DNA of 64,000 nucleotides from an uncultured Collinsella sp. (lineage in GTDB: Bacteria > Actinomycetota > Coriobacteriia > Coriobacteriales > Coriobacteriaceae): NCBI GenBank assembly GCA_900541875.1, contig UQLF01000004.1, positions 50,611 through 114,610 on the forward strand, read 5' to 3'. The notes beneath the pieces were generated by a model. The model searched no databases. It was given only the letters and a program-made list of their open reading frames with translations, and was not told the origin of the DNA. How positions within the stretch are numbered: position 1 is the stretch's first letter; every line of letters starts with the position of its first letter. Positions 16,452 through 24,810 of the stretch are shown in pieces. A program made the position numbers and the translations under genes.

Positions 16452-17330
16452 GTGTACGATCGACGACTCGAGGCCATATCGGCCGCCGCGGAGCTGGGAA
16501 GCTTCTCACGGGCGGCGGCAAAATTGCGCGTGTCGACCCCGGCGCTCGTCAAACAGGTGTCGGGATTTGAGGCCGAGTTTGGTATCACGTTGTTCGAGCG
16601 CTCGCACTCGGGCGTCAAGGTGACGCCGGCGGGCGCTCTGCTGGTGGACGATGCGCGCTCGATCATGCGGCAGTCCGAGGACGCGCTGCGCCGTGCCCGA
16701 CGCGCGGCGGGCGATGGCGGTGCCGTGCGCCTGGGCGTGTCGATGATGTGCCCGGGGCGTCAAACGCTGTCGATGTGGTCGGGCATCCACGATCTGGAAC
16801 CGTCGCTACGATTTGAGATCGTGCCGGTAAGCGACCTCTATGACGAGCGCGAGACCGTCATGCGCAGCTTGGGCCGCGAGGTCGATGTGGTGCAGTCGAG
16901 TTTTTCTACCCCACGCTGGGGCGACGCTTGCCAAAAGCTCCACATCGTTAACGTGCCGTTTTATATTGACCTGCCGCGTGCGAGCCCGCTGGCGCGCAAG
17001 AATCGCATTACGGTTGCCGACCTAGAGGGCATGCGCCTGCGCGTGCTCCGTCACGGCAACGATGCCATGGACAGTCTGCGCATCGACCTTTTGGCTGACG
17101 GCGGTATGGACGTGATCGACGTGGACAGCTTTGACTTTGCACTCTTTAATGAGGCAGAGGAAAAGGGCGACGCGGTGCTCACCTGCGGAGCGTGGTCGGG
17201 GGTGCACCCGGCCTTTGTGGGCGTGCCGTTTCTGTGCGGCCGCGAGGTGCCAGTCTTTCTGCACTATCCGCTCGAGCCCACCCTTCAAGTCCAAAAATTC
17301 GTCAACGCCATGGCCCCGCTTCTTAAGTAG
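16452..17330 (+). CDS. LysR-family transcriptional regulator
   Basis: A 292-residue regulator. The N-terminal winged helix is typical: RLEAISAAAELGSFSRAAAKLRVSTPALVKQVSGFEAEFGITLFERS. The effector domain starts near residue 90. I choose GTG 16452, six bases after GGGAG; a TTG at 16422 would add ten residues without a binding site. It faces the SDR-MFS-Gfo/Idh genes and most likely activates them when their substrate is present, as divergent LysR regulators usually do. The effector is unknown. Confidence 0.87.
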   Translation: MYDRRLEAISAAAELGSFSRAAAKLRVSTPALVKQVSGFEAEFGITLFERSHSGVKVTPAGALLVDDARSIMRQSEDALRRARRAAGDGGAVRLGVSMMCPGRQTLSMWSGIHDLEPSLRFEIVPVSDLYDERETVMRSLGREVDVVQSSFSTPRWGDACQKLHIVNVPFYIDLPRASPLARKNRITVADLEGMRLRVLRHGNDAMDSLRIDLLADGGMDVIDVDSFDFALFNEAEEKGDAVLTCGAWSGVHPAFVGVPFLCGREVPVFLHYPLEPTLQVQKFVNAMAPLLK

Positions 17331-17368
17331 CTAATTTGGGACGGGCCCTTTATGACTCCTTACAAAAT

Positions 17369-17396
17369 GAGGCCCTGGCCAAACGGCCAGGGCCTC
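17369..17396. terminator. Hairpin between convergent lysR and ABC genes
   Basis: A perfect 12-base stem (GAGGCCCTGGCC and its complement) with a four-base AAAC loop lies 38 bases after lysR. The minus strand has a short T-run after it, so it can serve both directions. Confidence 0.7.
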
Positions 17397-17440
17397 ACCA
17401 CTTCTTTTCAGGCTGCGAGAAAAGACTGTGTGCGTAGGAG

Positions 17441-17536
17441 CTCCCCGAGGGAGACGGGGTGTTTGCTCCGCGCGCAGTTTCGCAGCGAAGCGAGAATGTT
17501 TGAGCACGGAGTAAACACCCCGTCTCCCTCGGGGAG
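17441..17536. repeat. Long inverted repeat with 30-base arms
   Basis: Arms 17441-17470 and 17507-17536 match at 29 of 30 positions (CTCCCCGAGG... and its complement) around a 36-base loop that itself holds a GCGCAGTTTCGCAGCG-type repeat. It lies between two convergent genes and beside a separate terminator hairpin, so it is more than is needed to stop transcription. It is a candidate MITE or palindromic element. Confidence 0.7.
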
Positions 17537-17566
17537 GTCCGTTGGGAGCGTAGGGGCTGTTTTGAG

Positions 17567-19486
17567 CTACTCCAGCTCAAATGCACCCGTATAGAGCTGA
17601 TAGTAGTATCCGCGCTTGGCGATCAGCTCGTCGTGGTTGCCGCGCTCGATGATGCGGCCGTGGTCCAGGCAGATGATCGCGTCGGAGTTGCGCACGGTGG
17701 ACAGGCGGTGCGCGATGACAAACGTCGTGCGGCCCTCCATGAGCTTATCCATGCCTGCCTGCACGATGGCCTCGGTGCGGGTGTCGATGGAGCTCGTGGC
17801 CTCGTCCAGAATCATTGCCGGCGGATCGGCGACGGCAGCGCGTGCGATCGAGATCAGCTGGCGCTGGCCCTGCGACAGCTGTGCTCCGTTGCCGGTGAGC
17901 ATCGTGTCGTAGCCGTCGGGCAGGCGGGTGATAAAGTCGTCGGCGCCCGCGAGCTTGGCCGCCGCGATGCACTCCTCGTCGGTCGCATCCAGGTTGCCGT
18001 AGCGGATGTTATCCATCACGGTGCCGGTGAACAGGTTCACGTCCTGCAGCACGACGCCCAGCGAGCGGCGCAGATCGGCCTTGCGGATCTTGTTGACGTT
18101 GATGCCGTCGTAGCGAATCTTGCCGTCGGCGATGTCGTAGAAGCGGTTGATGAGGTTGGTGATGGTCGTCTTACCGGCACCGGTGGCGCCGACAAACGCG
18201 ACCTTCTGGCCCGGCTTGGCAAACACGGACACGCCGTGCAGCACCTCGTGGTCGGGCGTGTAGCCAAAGTCGACGTTGTCCATGACCAGGTCGCCGCGCA
18301 GCGGCACGTACTCGATCTCGCCGGTTGCGCGGTGCGGATGTTTCCACGCCCACATGCCGGTGTGGTGGTCGGCCTCCTCGAGCTGCCAGGTATCGGGGTT
18401 CACCTGCGCGTTGACGAGCGTCACGTAGCCTTCGTCGGTCTCGGGCTTCTCGTCGATGAGCTCAAAGATGCGGTCGGCGCCGGCGAGGCCCATGACCACG
18501 GCGTTGATCTGCTGCGAGATCTGGCCGATCTGTCCGCAGAACTGCTTGGTCATGTTGAGGAACGGCACCACGACGGCGATGGACAGCGCCATGCCCGAGA
18601 TGCTCAGGTTGGGCACGCCCAGCGCCAGGAAAATGCCGCCTGCCAGTGCGACCAGCACGTAGAGCAGGTTTCCCAGGTTCATAAGGATGGGCATGAGGAT
18701 GTTGGCGTACATGTTGGCCTTCTGCGAGACCTCAAAGAGCTTTTCGTTGCGCTCGTCAAAATCGGCCTCGGCGGCGGACTCGTGGCAAAACGCCTTGACG
18801 ATCTTCTGACCGTTCATGACCTCCTCGATATGACCTTCGACCACGCCGAGTTCGGTCTGCTGCGCAATAAAGAAGCGCGCGGAGTTGGATCCGAGGAGCT
18901 TGGTCATAAAGGTCATAAAGGCGACGCCTGCCACAATGACCAGGCACATCCACACGCTGTAGTACAGCATGATGAAGAACACCGTGACGATGACGATGGT
19001 CGTCATAAGCAGGTTGGGCAGCGACTGGCTGATCATCTGGCGCAGCGTGTCGATGTCGTTGGTGTAGTGGCTCATGATGTCGCCGCGCTGGTGCGTGTCG
19101 AAGTAGCGAATCGGCAGGTCCTGCATGCGGTTGAACATCTTCTCGCGCAGCTTCTCGAGCGAGCCCTGCGTGACGATGGCCATGGCGCGGTTCCAGAACA
19201 GCGAGGACAGGATGCCGACGCCGTAGATGCAGGCGAGGGTGGTCACGAGCTGTGCGATCTTGGGCTGTGCAGCTTCCCAATCGCCCGACTGCCACGATTC
19301 GCTAATAATCTGCAGGGCGCTCTGAAGGAAGGTCGCGCCGATGGAGTTGATGATGGCGCAGAGCACCACGCCGACGACGACGAGGGGCAAAAGCACGGGG
19401 TAGAAGCCAAAGAGCGTCTTGATGAGGCGCGACATGGTGCCACCCTTGCGGTTGAGCGCGCGCTCGGCGGTCGTTGCCTTACTCAT
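17567..19486 (-). CDS. ABC exporter half-transporter, catalytic partner
   Basis: A 639-residue fusion of a six-helix exporter membrane domain and an ATPase domain. Walker A is GATGAGKTT and Walker B with catalytic Glu is MILDEATSSID. The signature motif is LSQGQ instead of LSGGQ. The start is ATG 19486, with AGGAGG eight bases upstream. It overlaps the end of the preceding ABC gene by eight bases, so the two are translationally coupled. With its partner it should form a heterodimeric exporter for drugs, lipids or peptides. The altered signature fits a pair in which only one of two ATP sites hydrolyses. Confidence 0.9.
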   Translation of the reverse strand: MSKATTAERALNRKGGTMSRLIKTLFGFYPVLLPLVVVGVVLCAIINSIGATFLQSALQIISESWQSGDWEAAQPKIAQLVTTLACIYGVGILSSLFWNRAMAIVTQGSLEKLREKMFNRMQDLPIRYFDTHQRGDIMSHYTNDIDTLRQMISQSLPNLLMTTIVIVTVFFIMLYYSVWMCLVIVAGVAFMTFMTKLLGSNSARFFIAQQTELGVVEGHIEEVMNGQKIVKAFCHESAAEADFDERNEKLFEVSQKANMYANILMPILMNLGNLLYVLVALAGGIFLALGVPNLSISGMALSIAVVVPFLNMTKQFCGQIGQISQQINAVVMGLAGADRIFELIDEKPETDEGYVTLVNAQVNPDTWQLEEADHHTGMWAWKHPHRATGEIEYVPLRGDLVMDNVDFGYTPDHEVLHGVSVFAKPGQKVAFVGATGAGKTTITNLINRFYDIADGKIRYDGINVNKIRKADLRRSLGVVLQDVNLFTGTVMDNIRYGNLDATDEECIAAAKLAGADDFITRLPDGYDTMLTGNGAQLSQGQRQLISIARAAVADPPAMILDEATSSIDTRTEAIVQAGMDKLMEGRTTFVIAHRLSTVRNSDAIICLDHGRIIERGNHDELIAKRGYYYQLYTGAFELE

Positions 19487-21293
19487 GTGCCTCGCCTCCT
19501 TCCTGGGTCTCAGCTTGTGTTGCGGATGCCTCGGTGTCGGCCTCGACGGCCCCTTCGCCCTCGGCAGACATCTTGTTTTGCGAGGTAAAGGTCTCGCGGT
19601 AGATTTCGCTCGTCTTGAGCAGCTCGTCGTGGTTGCCGATCTGCGCGATACGGCCACCCTCCATGACGATGATGCGGTCTGCGTCCTGCACGGAGCTAAT
19701 GCGCTGGGCGATGATGAGTTTGGTCGTGTTGGGCAGATAGCTTGCCAACCCTGCGCGAATCTTGGCGTCGGTCTTGGTGTCGACGGCGCTGGTGGAGTCG
19801 TCCAGGATCAAGATCTTGGGGCGACGCAGCAGGGCACGCGCAATGCACAGGCGCTGCTTCTGACCGCCGGAAACATTGGAGCCGCCCTGCTCGATCCAGG
19901 TGTCGTAACCCTTGGGGAAGCCGTCGACAAACTCATCGGCGCAGGCCAGATGCGCTGCCTCGCGGACTTCCTCGTCGGTGGCGTTCGGGTCGCCCCAGCG
20001 CAGATTCTCGGCGATGGTGCCGCTAAACAGCACGTTTTTCTGCAGCACCATGGCGACCTGGTGGCGCAGCGCGTCCAGGTCGTAGTCGCGCACGTCTATG
20101 CCGCCCACGCGAACGGTGCCTTCGGTGGCGTCGTACAGGCGGGCGATGAGGTTTACGAGCGTGGACTTGGCCGAGCCGGTGCCGCCGATGATGCCGATGG
20201 TCTCGCCGCTCTTAATGTGCAGGTCGATATCGTCGAGCGCCTGGCGCTTCGCATGCGCGGAATACTTAAAGCTCACGTGGTCAAAGTCGATGGAACCGTC
20301 GGCAACCTCGAGCACGGGCTCGGCGGGATCGGCGATCGTGGGCTCGGCGGCCAGCACCTCGGTAATGCGGTGTGCCGATTCGTCGGCCATGGTCACCATG
20401 ACAAAGATCATCGATAGCTGCATCAGACTCATGAGGATTTGGAAGCCATAGGTAAAGATCGAGGAGAGCTGGCCCACGTCGAACAGCGTGCCCTGGCTCG
20501 TGATGATGAGCTTGGAGCCCAGGTAGATGATGACGACAAACGCGCCGTTGACGCAGATGTTCATCATGGGGTTGTTAAAGGCAAGCAGCTTCTCGGCGCG
20601 GGTGAAGTCCATCTGGACGTCGCGCGCAGCGGTCGCGAACTTCTCCTTCTCAAAGTCTTCGCGCACATAGCTCTTAACTACGCGCATGCCGGTGACGTTT
20701 TCCTCGACGGACTCGTTAAGGGCGTCGTACTTGTGGAACACGCGCGAGAAGATGGGGCGCACCTTAAAGATAATAAAGAACAGCCCAAAGCCCAGCAGCG
20801 GAATGATGACCAGGTAGACCATGGCGACGCTGCCGCCCATGATAAATGCCATGGTAAAGGCGAAGATCAATACCAGCGGCGCGCGCACGGCGATACGGAT
20901 GATCATCATAAAGGCCTGCTGCACGTTGTTGATATCGGTGGTCAGGCGCGTGACGAGCGAGGAGCTCGAGAACTCATCGATGTTGGCAAAGCTGAACGTT
21001 TGGATCTTGTAGAACAGGTCGTGACGCAGGTTCTTAGCGAAGCCGCAACTCGCATGGCTGCAGGTGACGCCGGCAGCGGCGCCAAAAGCAAGCGACGTCA
21101 GCGCGATGAGCACCAAAAAGCCCGCGGTGGGAAGCATCTCGGCTACGGTGGCGCCGTCTTTGATGGCATCGATCAGGTTGGCGGTGATAAATGGAATCAG
21201 CATCTCGCAGAGCACCTCGCCAAGCACGAGCAGCGGCGTGGCAACGGTGACCTTCATATAGTCGCGGATGCTTCCCATGAGGGTTTTAATCAT
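19479..21293 (-). CDS. ABC exporter half-transporter, degenerate-site partner
   Basis: A 604-residue exporter half: six membrane helices to about residue 320, then an ATPase domain. Walker A reads GGTGSAKST (about 369-377) and the signature is the canonical SGGQKQR. The residue after the Walker B Asp is Asp499 (ILDDSTSAVD) where catalytic Glu is expected. This half's Walker site pairs with the LSQGQ signature of the second half, so both defects fall in the same composite site. That is the pattern of known heterodimeric exporters such as TM287/288 and LmrCD. The C-terminal tail is acidic. The gene overlaps the MarR gene upstream by eight bases, giving a tight three-gene operon. Confidence 0.9.
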   Translation of the reverse strand: MIKTLMGSIRDYMKVTVATPLLVLGEVLCEMLIPFITANLIDAIKDGATVAEMLPTAGFLVLIALTSLAFGAAAGVTCSHASCGFAKNLRHDLFYKIQTFSFANIDEFSSSSLVTRLTTDINNVQQAFMMIIRIAVRAPLVLIFAFTMAFIMGGSVAMVYLVIIPLLGFGLFFIIFKVRPIFSRVFHKYDALNESVEENVTGMRVVKSYVREDFEKEKFATAARDVQMDFTRAEKLLAFNNPMMNICVNGAFVVIIYLGSKLIITSQGTLFDVGQLSSIFTYGFQILMSLMQLSMIFVMVTMADESAHRITEVLAAEPTIADPAEPVLEVADGSIDFDHVSFKYSAHAKRQALDDIDLHIKSGETIGIIGGTGSAKSTLVNLIARLYDATEGTVRVGGIDVRDYDLDALRHQVAMVLQKNVLFSGTIAENLRWGDPNATDEEVREAAHLACADEFVDGFPKGYDTWIEQGGSNVSGGQKQRLCIARALLRRPKILILDDSTSAVDTKTDAKIRAGLASYLPNTTKLIIAQRISSVQDADRIIVMEGGRIAQIGNHDELLKTSEIYRETFTSQNKMSAEGEGAVEADTEASATQAETQEGGEAHE

Positions 21294-21789
21294 CCAGTTC
21301 CTCCCAGGTTACGCGGATTTTATCGAGCATTTCGGCGAGGTCCTCGCGCTCGTCGTGGGTGAGCGCGCTAAAGGCCTGCTCTCTAAAGCGAATGCGGGCT
21401 GCCTGCTCAACGCGGGCCTTTTCCCATCCCGCATCGGTCAGGCGGATGGTGAGCTGCCGACGGTCTTTGGGATTGCGACTGCGCTCGATAAGACCGCCCA
21501 GTTCGAGCTTGGACAGAATCTCGGAAAGGGACCCCGGCTTGAGGTCGAAGTGCATGCCGAGCTCTTGTTGGGACAGCTCGCCGGTCGGCTGCTTGGCGAG
21601 CAGGCAGACGATGGGCGCCTTGCCAGATATGCCGCCGCCGTGAAAATGCATGTAATGGCCGCAAAACCCCAGCCCATGGAGGATTCTCTTGGCGAGACGG
21701 TCCTCCTTGGACTGAGTCTCGGGCTCGTCTGCCGGCTGCGAGGGGTCGTCGCCGGGTTCATGCGGATGGGCGTGTGGTTCAACACACAT
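21286..21789 (-). CDS. MarR-family regulator with His/Cys-rich N-terminus
   Basis: A 167-residue winged-helix regulator. The DNA-binding part is seen in ELSQQELGMHFDLKPGSLSEILSKLELGGLIERS and the wing in NPKDRRQLTIRLTDAG. The first 50 residues are unusual for MarR: CVEPHAHPHEP, then an acidic stretch, then GLGFCGHYMHFHGGG, giving many His and two Cys that could bind a metal. It is the first gene of the operon with the two ABC exporter halves and overlaps the first by eight bases, so it most likely represses the exporter. A 9-base inverted repeat upstream (21811-21846) is the best operator candidate. Confidence 0.88.
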   Translation of the reverse strand: MCVEPHAHPHEPGDDPSQPADEPETQSKEDRLAKRILHGLGFCGHYMHFHGGGISGKAPIVCLLAKQPTGELSQQELGMHFDLKPGSLSEILSKLELGGLIERSRNPKDRRQLTIRLTDAGWEKARVEQAARIRFREQAFSALTHDEREDLAEMLDKIRVTWEELDD

Positions 21790-21810
21790 ATCTAATCTTC
21801 GCTCCTTTCT

Positions 21811-21846
21811 TTAGTTAGGTAGATGAATTGTTTTGTGCCTAACTAA
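21811..21846. promoter_or_regulatory. Candidate MarR operator
   Basis: Perfect inverted repeat TTAGTTAGG (21811-21819) and CCTAACTAA (21838-21846), centres about 27 bases apart, 21-57 bases before the marR start on the minus strand. AT-rich DNA between the arms could hold the promoter. Confidence 0.5.
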
Positions 21847-21890
21847 TCTAGGAGCGTGAGAAATAAATGTCAAGGTACCAAACTTATTAA

Positions 21891-21918
21891 GTTACGGCGT
21901 TTTGCCAAACGCCGTAAC
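21891..21918. repeat. TTACGGCG hairpin, solitary copy
   Basis: Perfect 12-base arms GTTACGGCGTTT and AAACGCCGTAAC with a four-base loop, directly after a TAA. The same hairpin opens the composite repeats at 43668 and 59296. Here it lies between divergent genes, so it has no obvious transcript to terminate. Confidence 0.75.
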
Positions 21919-22006
21919 CGCTCGACTCCGCTCACAACGTCCCCCTGCGCTAAACTTAGTCGCACTATGGCGCTGCTGCGCCGCGCCCGAACCAAGGGAG
22001 ACACTC

Positions 22007-22831
22007 ATGAAGAACACTCAGCTGCTGCTGATCAACGATATGTGCGGCTACGGCAAGGTCGCGCTTTCTGCCATGCTGCCGGTGCTGTCGCACATGGGTT
22101 ACCGTATCCATAACCTGCCGACGGCACTTGTGTCCGATACGCTCAACTACCCCAAGTTCTACATCCACGACACCACCGAGTACGTGCGCCAAAGCCTCGC
22201 TATCTGGGAGGAGCTCGGCTTTGAGTTCGACGCCATCTCGACCGGCTTTATCGTGACCGAGGAAGAGACGCGCATCATCTCGGACTTTTGTCACCGCCGT
22301 GCGCAAAAGGGCACCAAGGTGTTCGTCGACCCCATCATGGGCGACAACGGCAAGCTCTATGCGGGCGTGCCCGAGTCCACGATCGGTCTCATGAGGCACC
22401 TGCTGGAGTGCGCAGACTACGCGGTGCCCAACTATACCGAGGCATGCCTGCTTACCGATACGCCTATCGCCGAGCAAATCACGCCCGACGAGGCCCGCGC
22501 CCTTGTGGACGCCGTGCGCGAGCTGGGTGCCAAGTCGGTGGTCATTACGAGCGCCGTGGTCAATGGCACGAACGCGGTTATCGGTTACGACCATGTGGCG
22601 GGGGAGTACTTCACGATCCCCTTCGACCTGATCCCGGTCTACTTCCCGGGCACGGGCGACACGTTCTCGGCGGTGCTCGTCGGCCGCGTAATGGCTGGTT
22701 GGAGCCTGCAGCGCGCGACGTCCGATGCCATGCGCGTGGTAGCCGAGCTTATCGAGCGCAATGCCGACCAGGAGGACAAGTCCGCCGGCCTTCCCATCGA
22801 GGCCTGCCTGGATGTGATTGACCATGAGTAA
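22007..22831 (+). CDS. Pyridoxal/pyridoxamine kinase-like protein
   Basis: A 274-residue ribokinase-fold kinase resembling PdxK/PdxY. The N-terminus reads LLINDMCGYGKVALSAMLPVLSHMG with TALVSDTLNYPKF, as in pyridoxal kinases. FVDPIMGDNGKLY and YAVPNYTEACLLTD are the metal and ATP regions, and the catalytic anion-hole motif is FPGTGDTFSAV with Asp as base. It probably phosphorylates B6 vitamers to make pyridoxal 5'-phosphate. I start at ATG 22007, which follows AAGGGAGACACTC; earlier in-frame starts run through the hairpin at 21891. Its stop overlaps the start of a small Cys-rich protein. Confidence 0.85.
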   Translation: MKNTQLLLINDMCGYGKVALSAMLPVLSHMGYRIHNLPTALVSDTLNYPKFYIHDTTEYVRQSLAIWEELGFEFDAISTGFIVTEEETRIISDFCHRRAQKGTKVFVDPIMGDNGKLYAGVPESTIGLMRHLLECADYAVPNYTEACLLTDTPIAEQITPDEARALVDAVRELGAKSVVITSAVVNGTNAVIGYDHVAGEYFTIPFDLIPVYFPGTGDTFSAVLVGRVMAGWSLQRATSDAMRVVAELIERNADQEDKSAGLPIEACLDVIDHE

Positions 22832-23153
22832 CGCCGACGAGAGCGGCACCGAGGCAGCGGGCGAGAACAAGCCGCTCGGCGCGCCGCGTGGCAAGCGTCC
22901 GCGTATCCGCGTGAGCTGCGTGGACCAGCTGGGTGCGTGCCGCTGCCACCATGGTCACAAGCCGGGCGACGTTTTTGACTTCGACCGAGACCGCGGCAAG
23001 ATGTGCGCCATGGCCTGCCATGTGGGCTTTCCCTATATCGATATCCTGCGCTATGGCGGAACCGTGCCTGGTAACGAGCCTGGTACGGCAAAGTTCTGCT
23101 GCCCCGAGGTCGATACGCTGAACGTTTGGCTCGCCGAGATCGTCGACGAGTAA
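22824..23153 (+). CDS. TIGR04076-like small Cys-rich protein
   Basis: A 109-residue protein whose core VSCVDQLGACRCHHGHKPGDVFDFD, MCAMACHVGFPYIDILRYGG and KFCCPEV matches what I know of the TIGR04076 family, of unknown function. Six Cys and several His suggest metal or redox chemistry. The start ATG 22824 overlaps the TAA of the kinase upstream by eight bases, so the two are translationally coupled and may share a pathway. The first 25 residues are charged and low in complexity. A REP-like palindrome follows nine bases after the stop. Confidence 0.75.
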   Translation: MSNADESGTEAAGENKPLGAPRGKRPRIRVSCVDQLGACRCHHGHKPGDVFDFDRDRGKMCAMACHVGFPYIDILRYGGTVPGNEPGTAKFCCPEVDTLNVWLAEIVDE

Positions 23154-23161
23154 TCGAGCGC

Positions 23162-23194
23162 AATGTGACAGAGGGACAGTCCCTTTGTCACATT
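23162..23194. repeat. REP-like palindrome, copy 3
   Basis: Arms AATGTGACA and TGTCACATT around GAGGGACAGTCCCTT. This is one of the best-conserved copies in the window. It lies nine bases past the stop of the TIGR04076-like gene. Confidence 0.9.
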
Positions 23195-23237
23195 CGCCGG
23201 TGGTGTTCCTTCTATTATGCTTGTAATCTCAAATCTC

Positions 23238-23313
23238 TGCATTTCATACGTTTTTAGGTTCTAAAAATTCTGCGTTTCATCGATAATTAAGCGTATAAAA
23301 CTTTGCATTTCAT
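23238..23313 (+). promoter_or_regulatory. Three TGCRTTTCAT repeats at exact 33-base spacing
   Basis: Copies start at 23238 (TGCATTTCAT), 23271 (TGCGTTTCAT) and 23304 (TGCATTTCAT), each preceded by an A-run and pyrimidines. The period is exactly 33 bases, about three DNA turns, so a bound protein would sit on one face. A TATAAA at 23294-23299 between copies 2 and 3 is a likely -10. The ATPase gene starts at 23338. This looks like an operator array for the ATPase gene. Confidence 0.6.
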
Positions 23314-23337
23314 TTGATGACACTGAGGGGAGAGCCT

Positions 23338-24699
23338 ATGCTGCGCAGGAAAATAGCGGCAGAGCTGGAGCGTTGGCTGAAGTCTGCCGAGCAAAAGGCC
23401 TTATTCATTACGGGTTCTCGCCAGATCGGCAAAAGCTATTCGATTCGCGCATTTGGCAAAGCCAACCATGCAACCTACATCGAGCTTAACCTCATGGAAA
23501 ATCGCCAGGCAAAAGATGCTCTTCTCGAGGCGCGGGATGCCGATGATTTCATCAGCAGGGTGACGCTTCTTTCGGGAAAGTCGATTGCACCAGGCAAAAC
23601 GCTCGTGTTTATCGATGAGGTCCAAGAGGCCCCCGACATCATGACGATGGCAAAGTTCCTTGTTGAGGACGGGAGATGCCGCTGGGCGTTTTCGGGGTCA
23701 ATGCTCGGGACCCAGTTCAAGGGCGTCAGGTCCTATCCCGTGGGGTATGTCCACGAGCTTAGGATGTTCCCGCTCGATTTTGAGGAGTTTTGCTGGGCAA
23801 CCGGGGTGAGCGAGGGGGCTCGCCAAACGATACGTGACGCGTGTATCAGCGAGAGGCCCGTTCCTGATTACATTCATGACGCGATGATGGCAAACTTCAG
23901 GACCTATACCGTTGTCGGCGGAATGCCGGAGGTCGTGCAGCGTTTCCTTGACACGCAGGGCGACCTTGCCTCTGTTCGTCAGCTACAGTCAGAGCTCAAC
24001 GAGCAGTACCGGCGGGATATCTCCAAGTATGCAAGCGGGCGAGCCCTTCAGGTGCAGAGCATCTACGATCAGCTCCCTATTATGCTCGAGGGCGAAAACA
24101 AGCGCTTCGTGCTCAATTCCATTGACCCCAAGGCTCACTACGAGAAGTATCAGCGAGATTTTGTATGGCTTGTCGATGCCGGCGTTGCTCTCAAAGTCGA
24201 TATCGTAACCGAGCCAAAATCGCCCCTGCTCAAGACGGCGCGGCCATCGCAGTTCAAGCTATATCAATCGGATACGGGCATGTTGATGGCGCGCTACCCC
24301 GTTGGAGTCGCCCAAGCGGCGTATCTTGATAGTAAGGAGCCCAATCTGGGCGGCATTTACGAAAACGTGGTGGCCCAGCAGCTGGTCGCCCAAAATCGCC
24401 AGCTTTACTACTATCAGACAAAAAAGCGCGGTGAAGTGGACTTTGTGGTCGATGGGCCGGATGGGACGGCTGTTCCGATCGAGGTTAAATCGGGCCCCTA
24501 TTACCACGCGCACGCTGCGCTCGGTCATGTGCTTGACACGGCTGAATATGGCGTAAGGCTCGGGATTGTTTTCTCGAGAGGCAACGTTGAGCGCAACGGA
24601 GCGGTTCTCTATTTGCCGCTATATGCGACCTGGGCCCTTTCGGATGTTTTGGGCGACTCCTGTGCCGAGGGGATAAAGCTGGAGGTCAAGCCGGTCTAG
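23338..24699 (+). CDS. AAA_14/DUF4143 ATPase
   Basis: A 453-residue protein of the lone-ATPase family common in gut bacteria. The N-terminal AAA domain has Walker A FITGSRQIGKS and Walker B LVFIDEVQEAPD. The C-terminal DUF4143 region is nuclease-like: GGIYENVVAQQLVA, YYYQTKKRGEVDFVVDG and VPIEVKSG carry the E...D...ExK pattern of PD-(D/E)XK folds. Function is not established for the family. The start ATG 23338 has GAGGGGAGAG upstream; ATG 23314 is in frame but overlaps the third upstream repeat. It is a single gene flanked by REP-like palindromes on both sides, with slightly lower GC than its neighbours, which hints at acquisition. Confidence 0.85.
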   Translation: MLRRKIAAELERWLKSAEQKALFITGSRQIGKSYSIRAFGKANHATYIELNLMENRQAKDALLEARDADDFISRVTLLSGKSIAPGKTLVFIDEVQEAPDIMTMAKFLVEDGRCRWAFSGSMLGTQFKGVRSYPVGYVHELRMFPLDFEEFCWATGVSEGARQTIRDACISERPVPDYIHDAMMANFRTYTVVGGMPEVVQRFLDTQGDLASVRQLQSELNEQYRRDISKYASGRALQVQSIYDQLPIMLEGENKRFVLNSIDPKAHYEKYQRDFVWLVDAGVALKVDIVTEPKSPLLKTARPSQFKLYQSDTGMLMARYPVGVAQAAYLDSKEPNLGGIYENVVAQQLVAQNRQLYYYQTKKRGEVDFVVDGPDGTAVPIEVKSGPYYHAHAALGHVLDTAEYGVRLGIVFSRGNVERNGAVLYLPLYATWALSDVLGDSCAEGIKLEVKPV

Positions 24700-24711
24700 G
24701 GCCAGTCCCGG

Positions 24712-24743
24712 ATGTGACAAAGGGACAGTCCCTTTGCCACACT
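24712..24743. repeat. REP-like palindrome, copy 4
   Basis: Arms ATGTGACAAAGGGAC and GTCCCTTTGCCACA with one mismatch. It follows the ATPase stop by 12 bases. Confidence 0.88.
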
Positions 24744-24810
24744 CATTTTTCATGTCGGAGATTATCCGCGCTCGTTTCGCGCCGAAGGCGTGGCCCGCGG
24801 CCTCGCTTGC

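Noticed and set aside
23238..23313. CRISPR array
   Set aside because: Only three 10-base repeats at 33-base spacing, with unrelated but promoter-like DNA between them and no cas genes.
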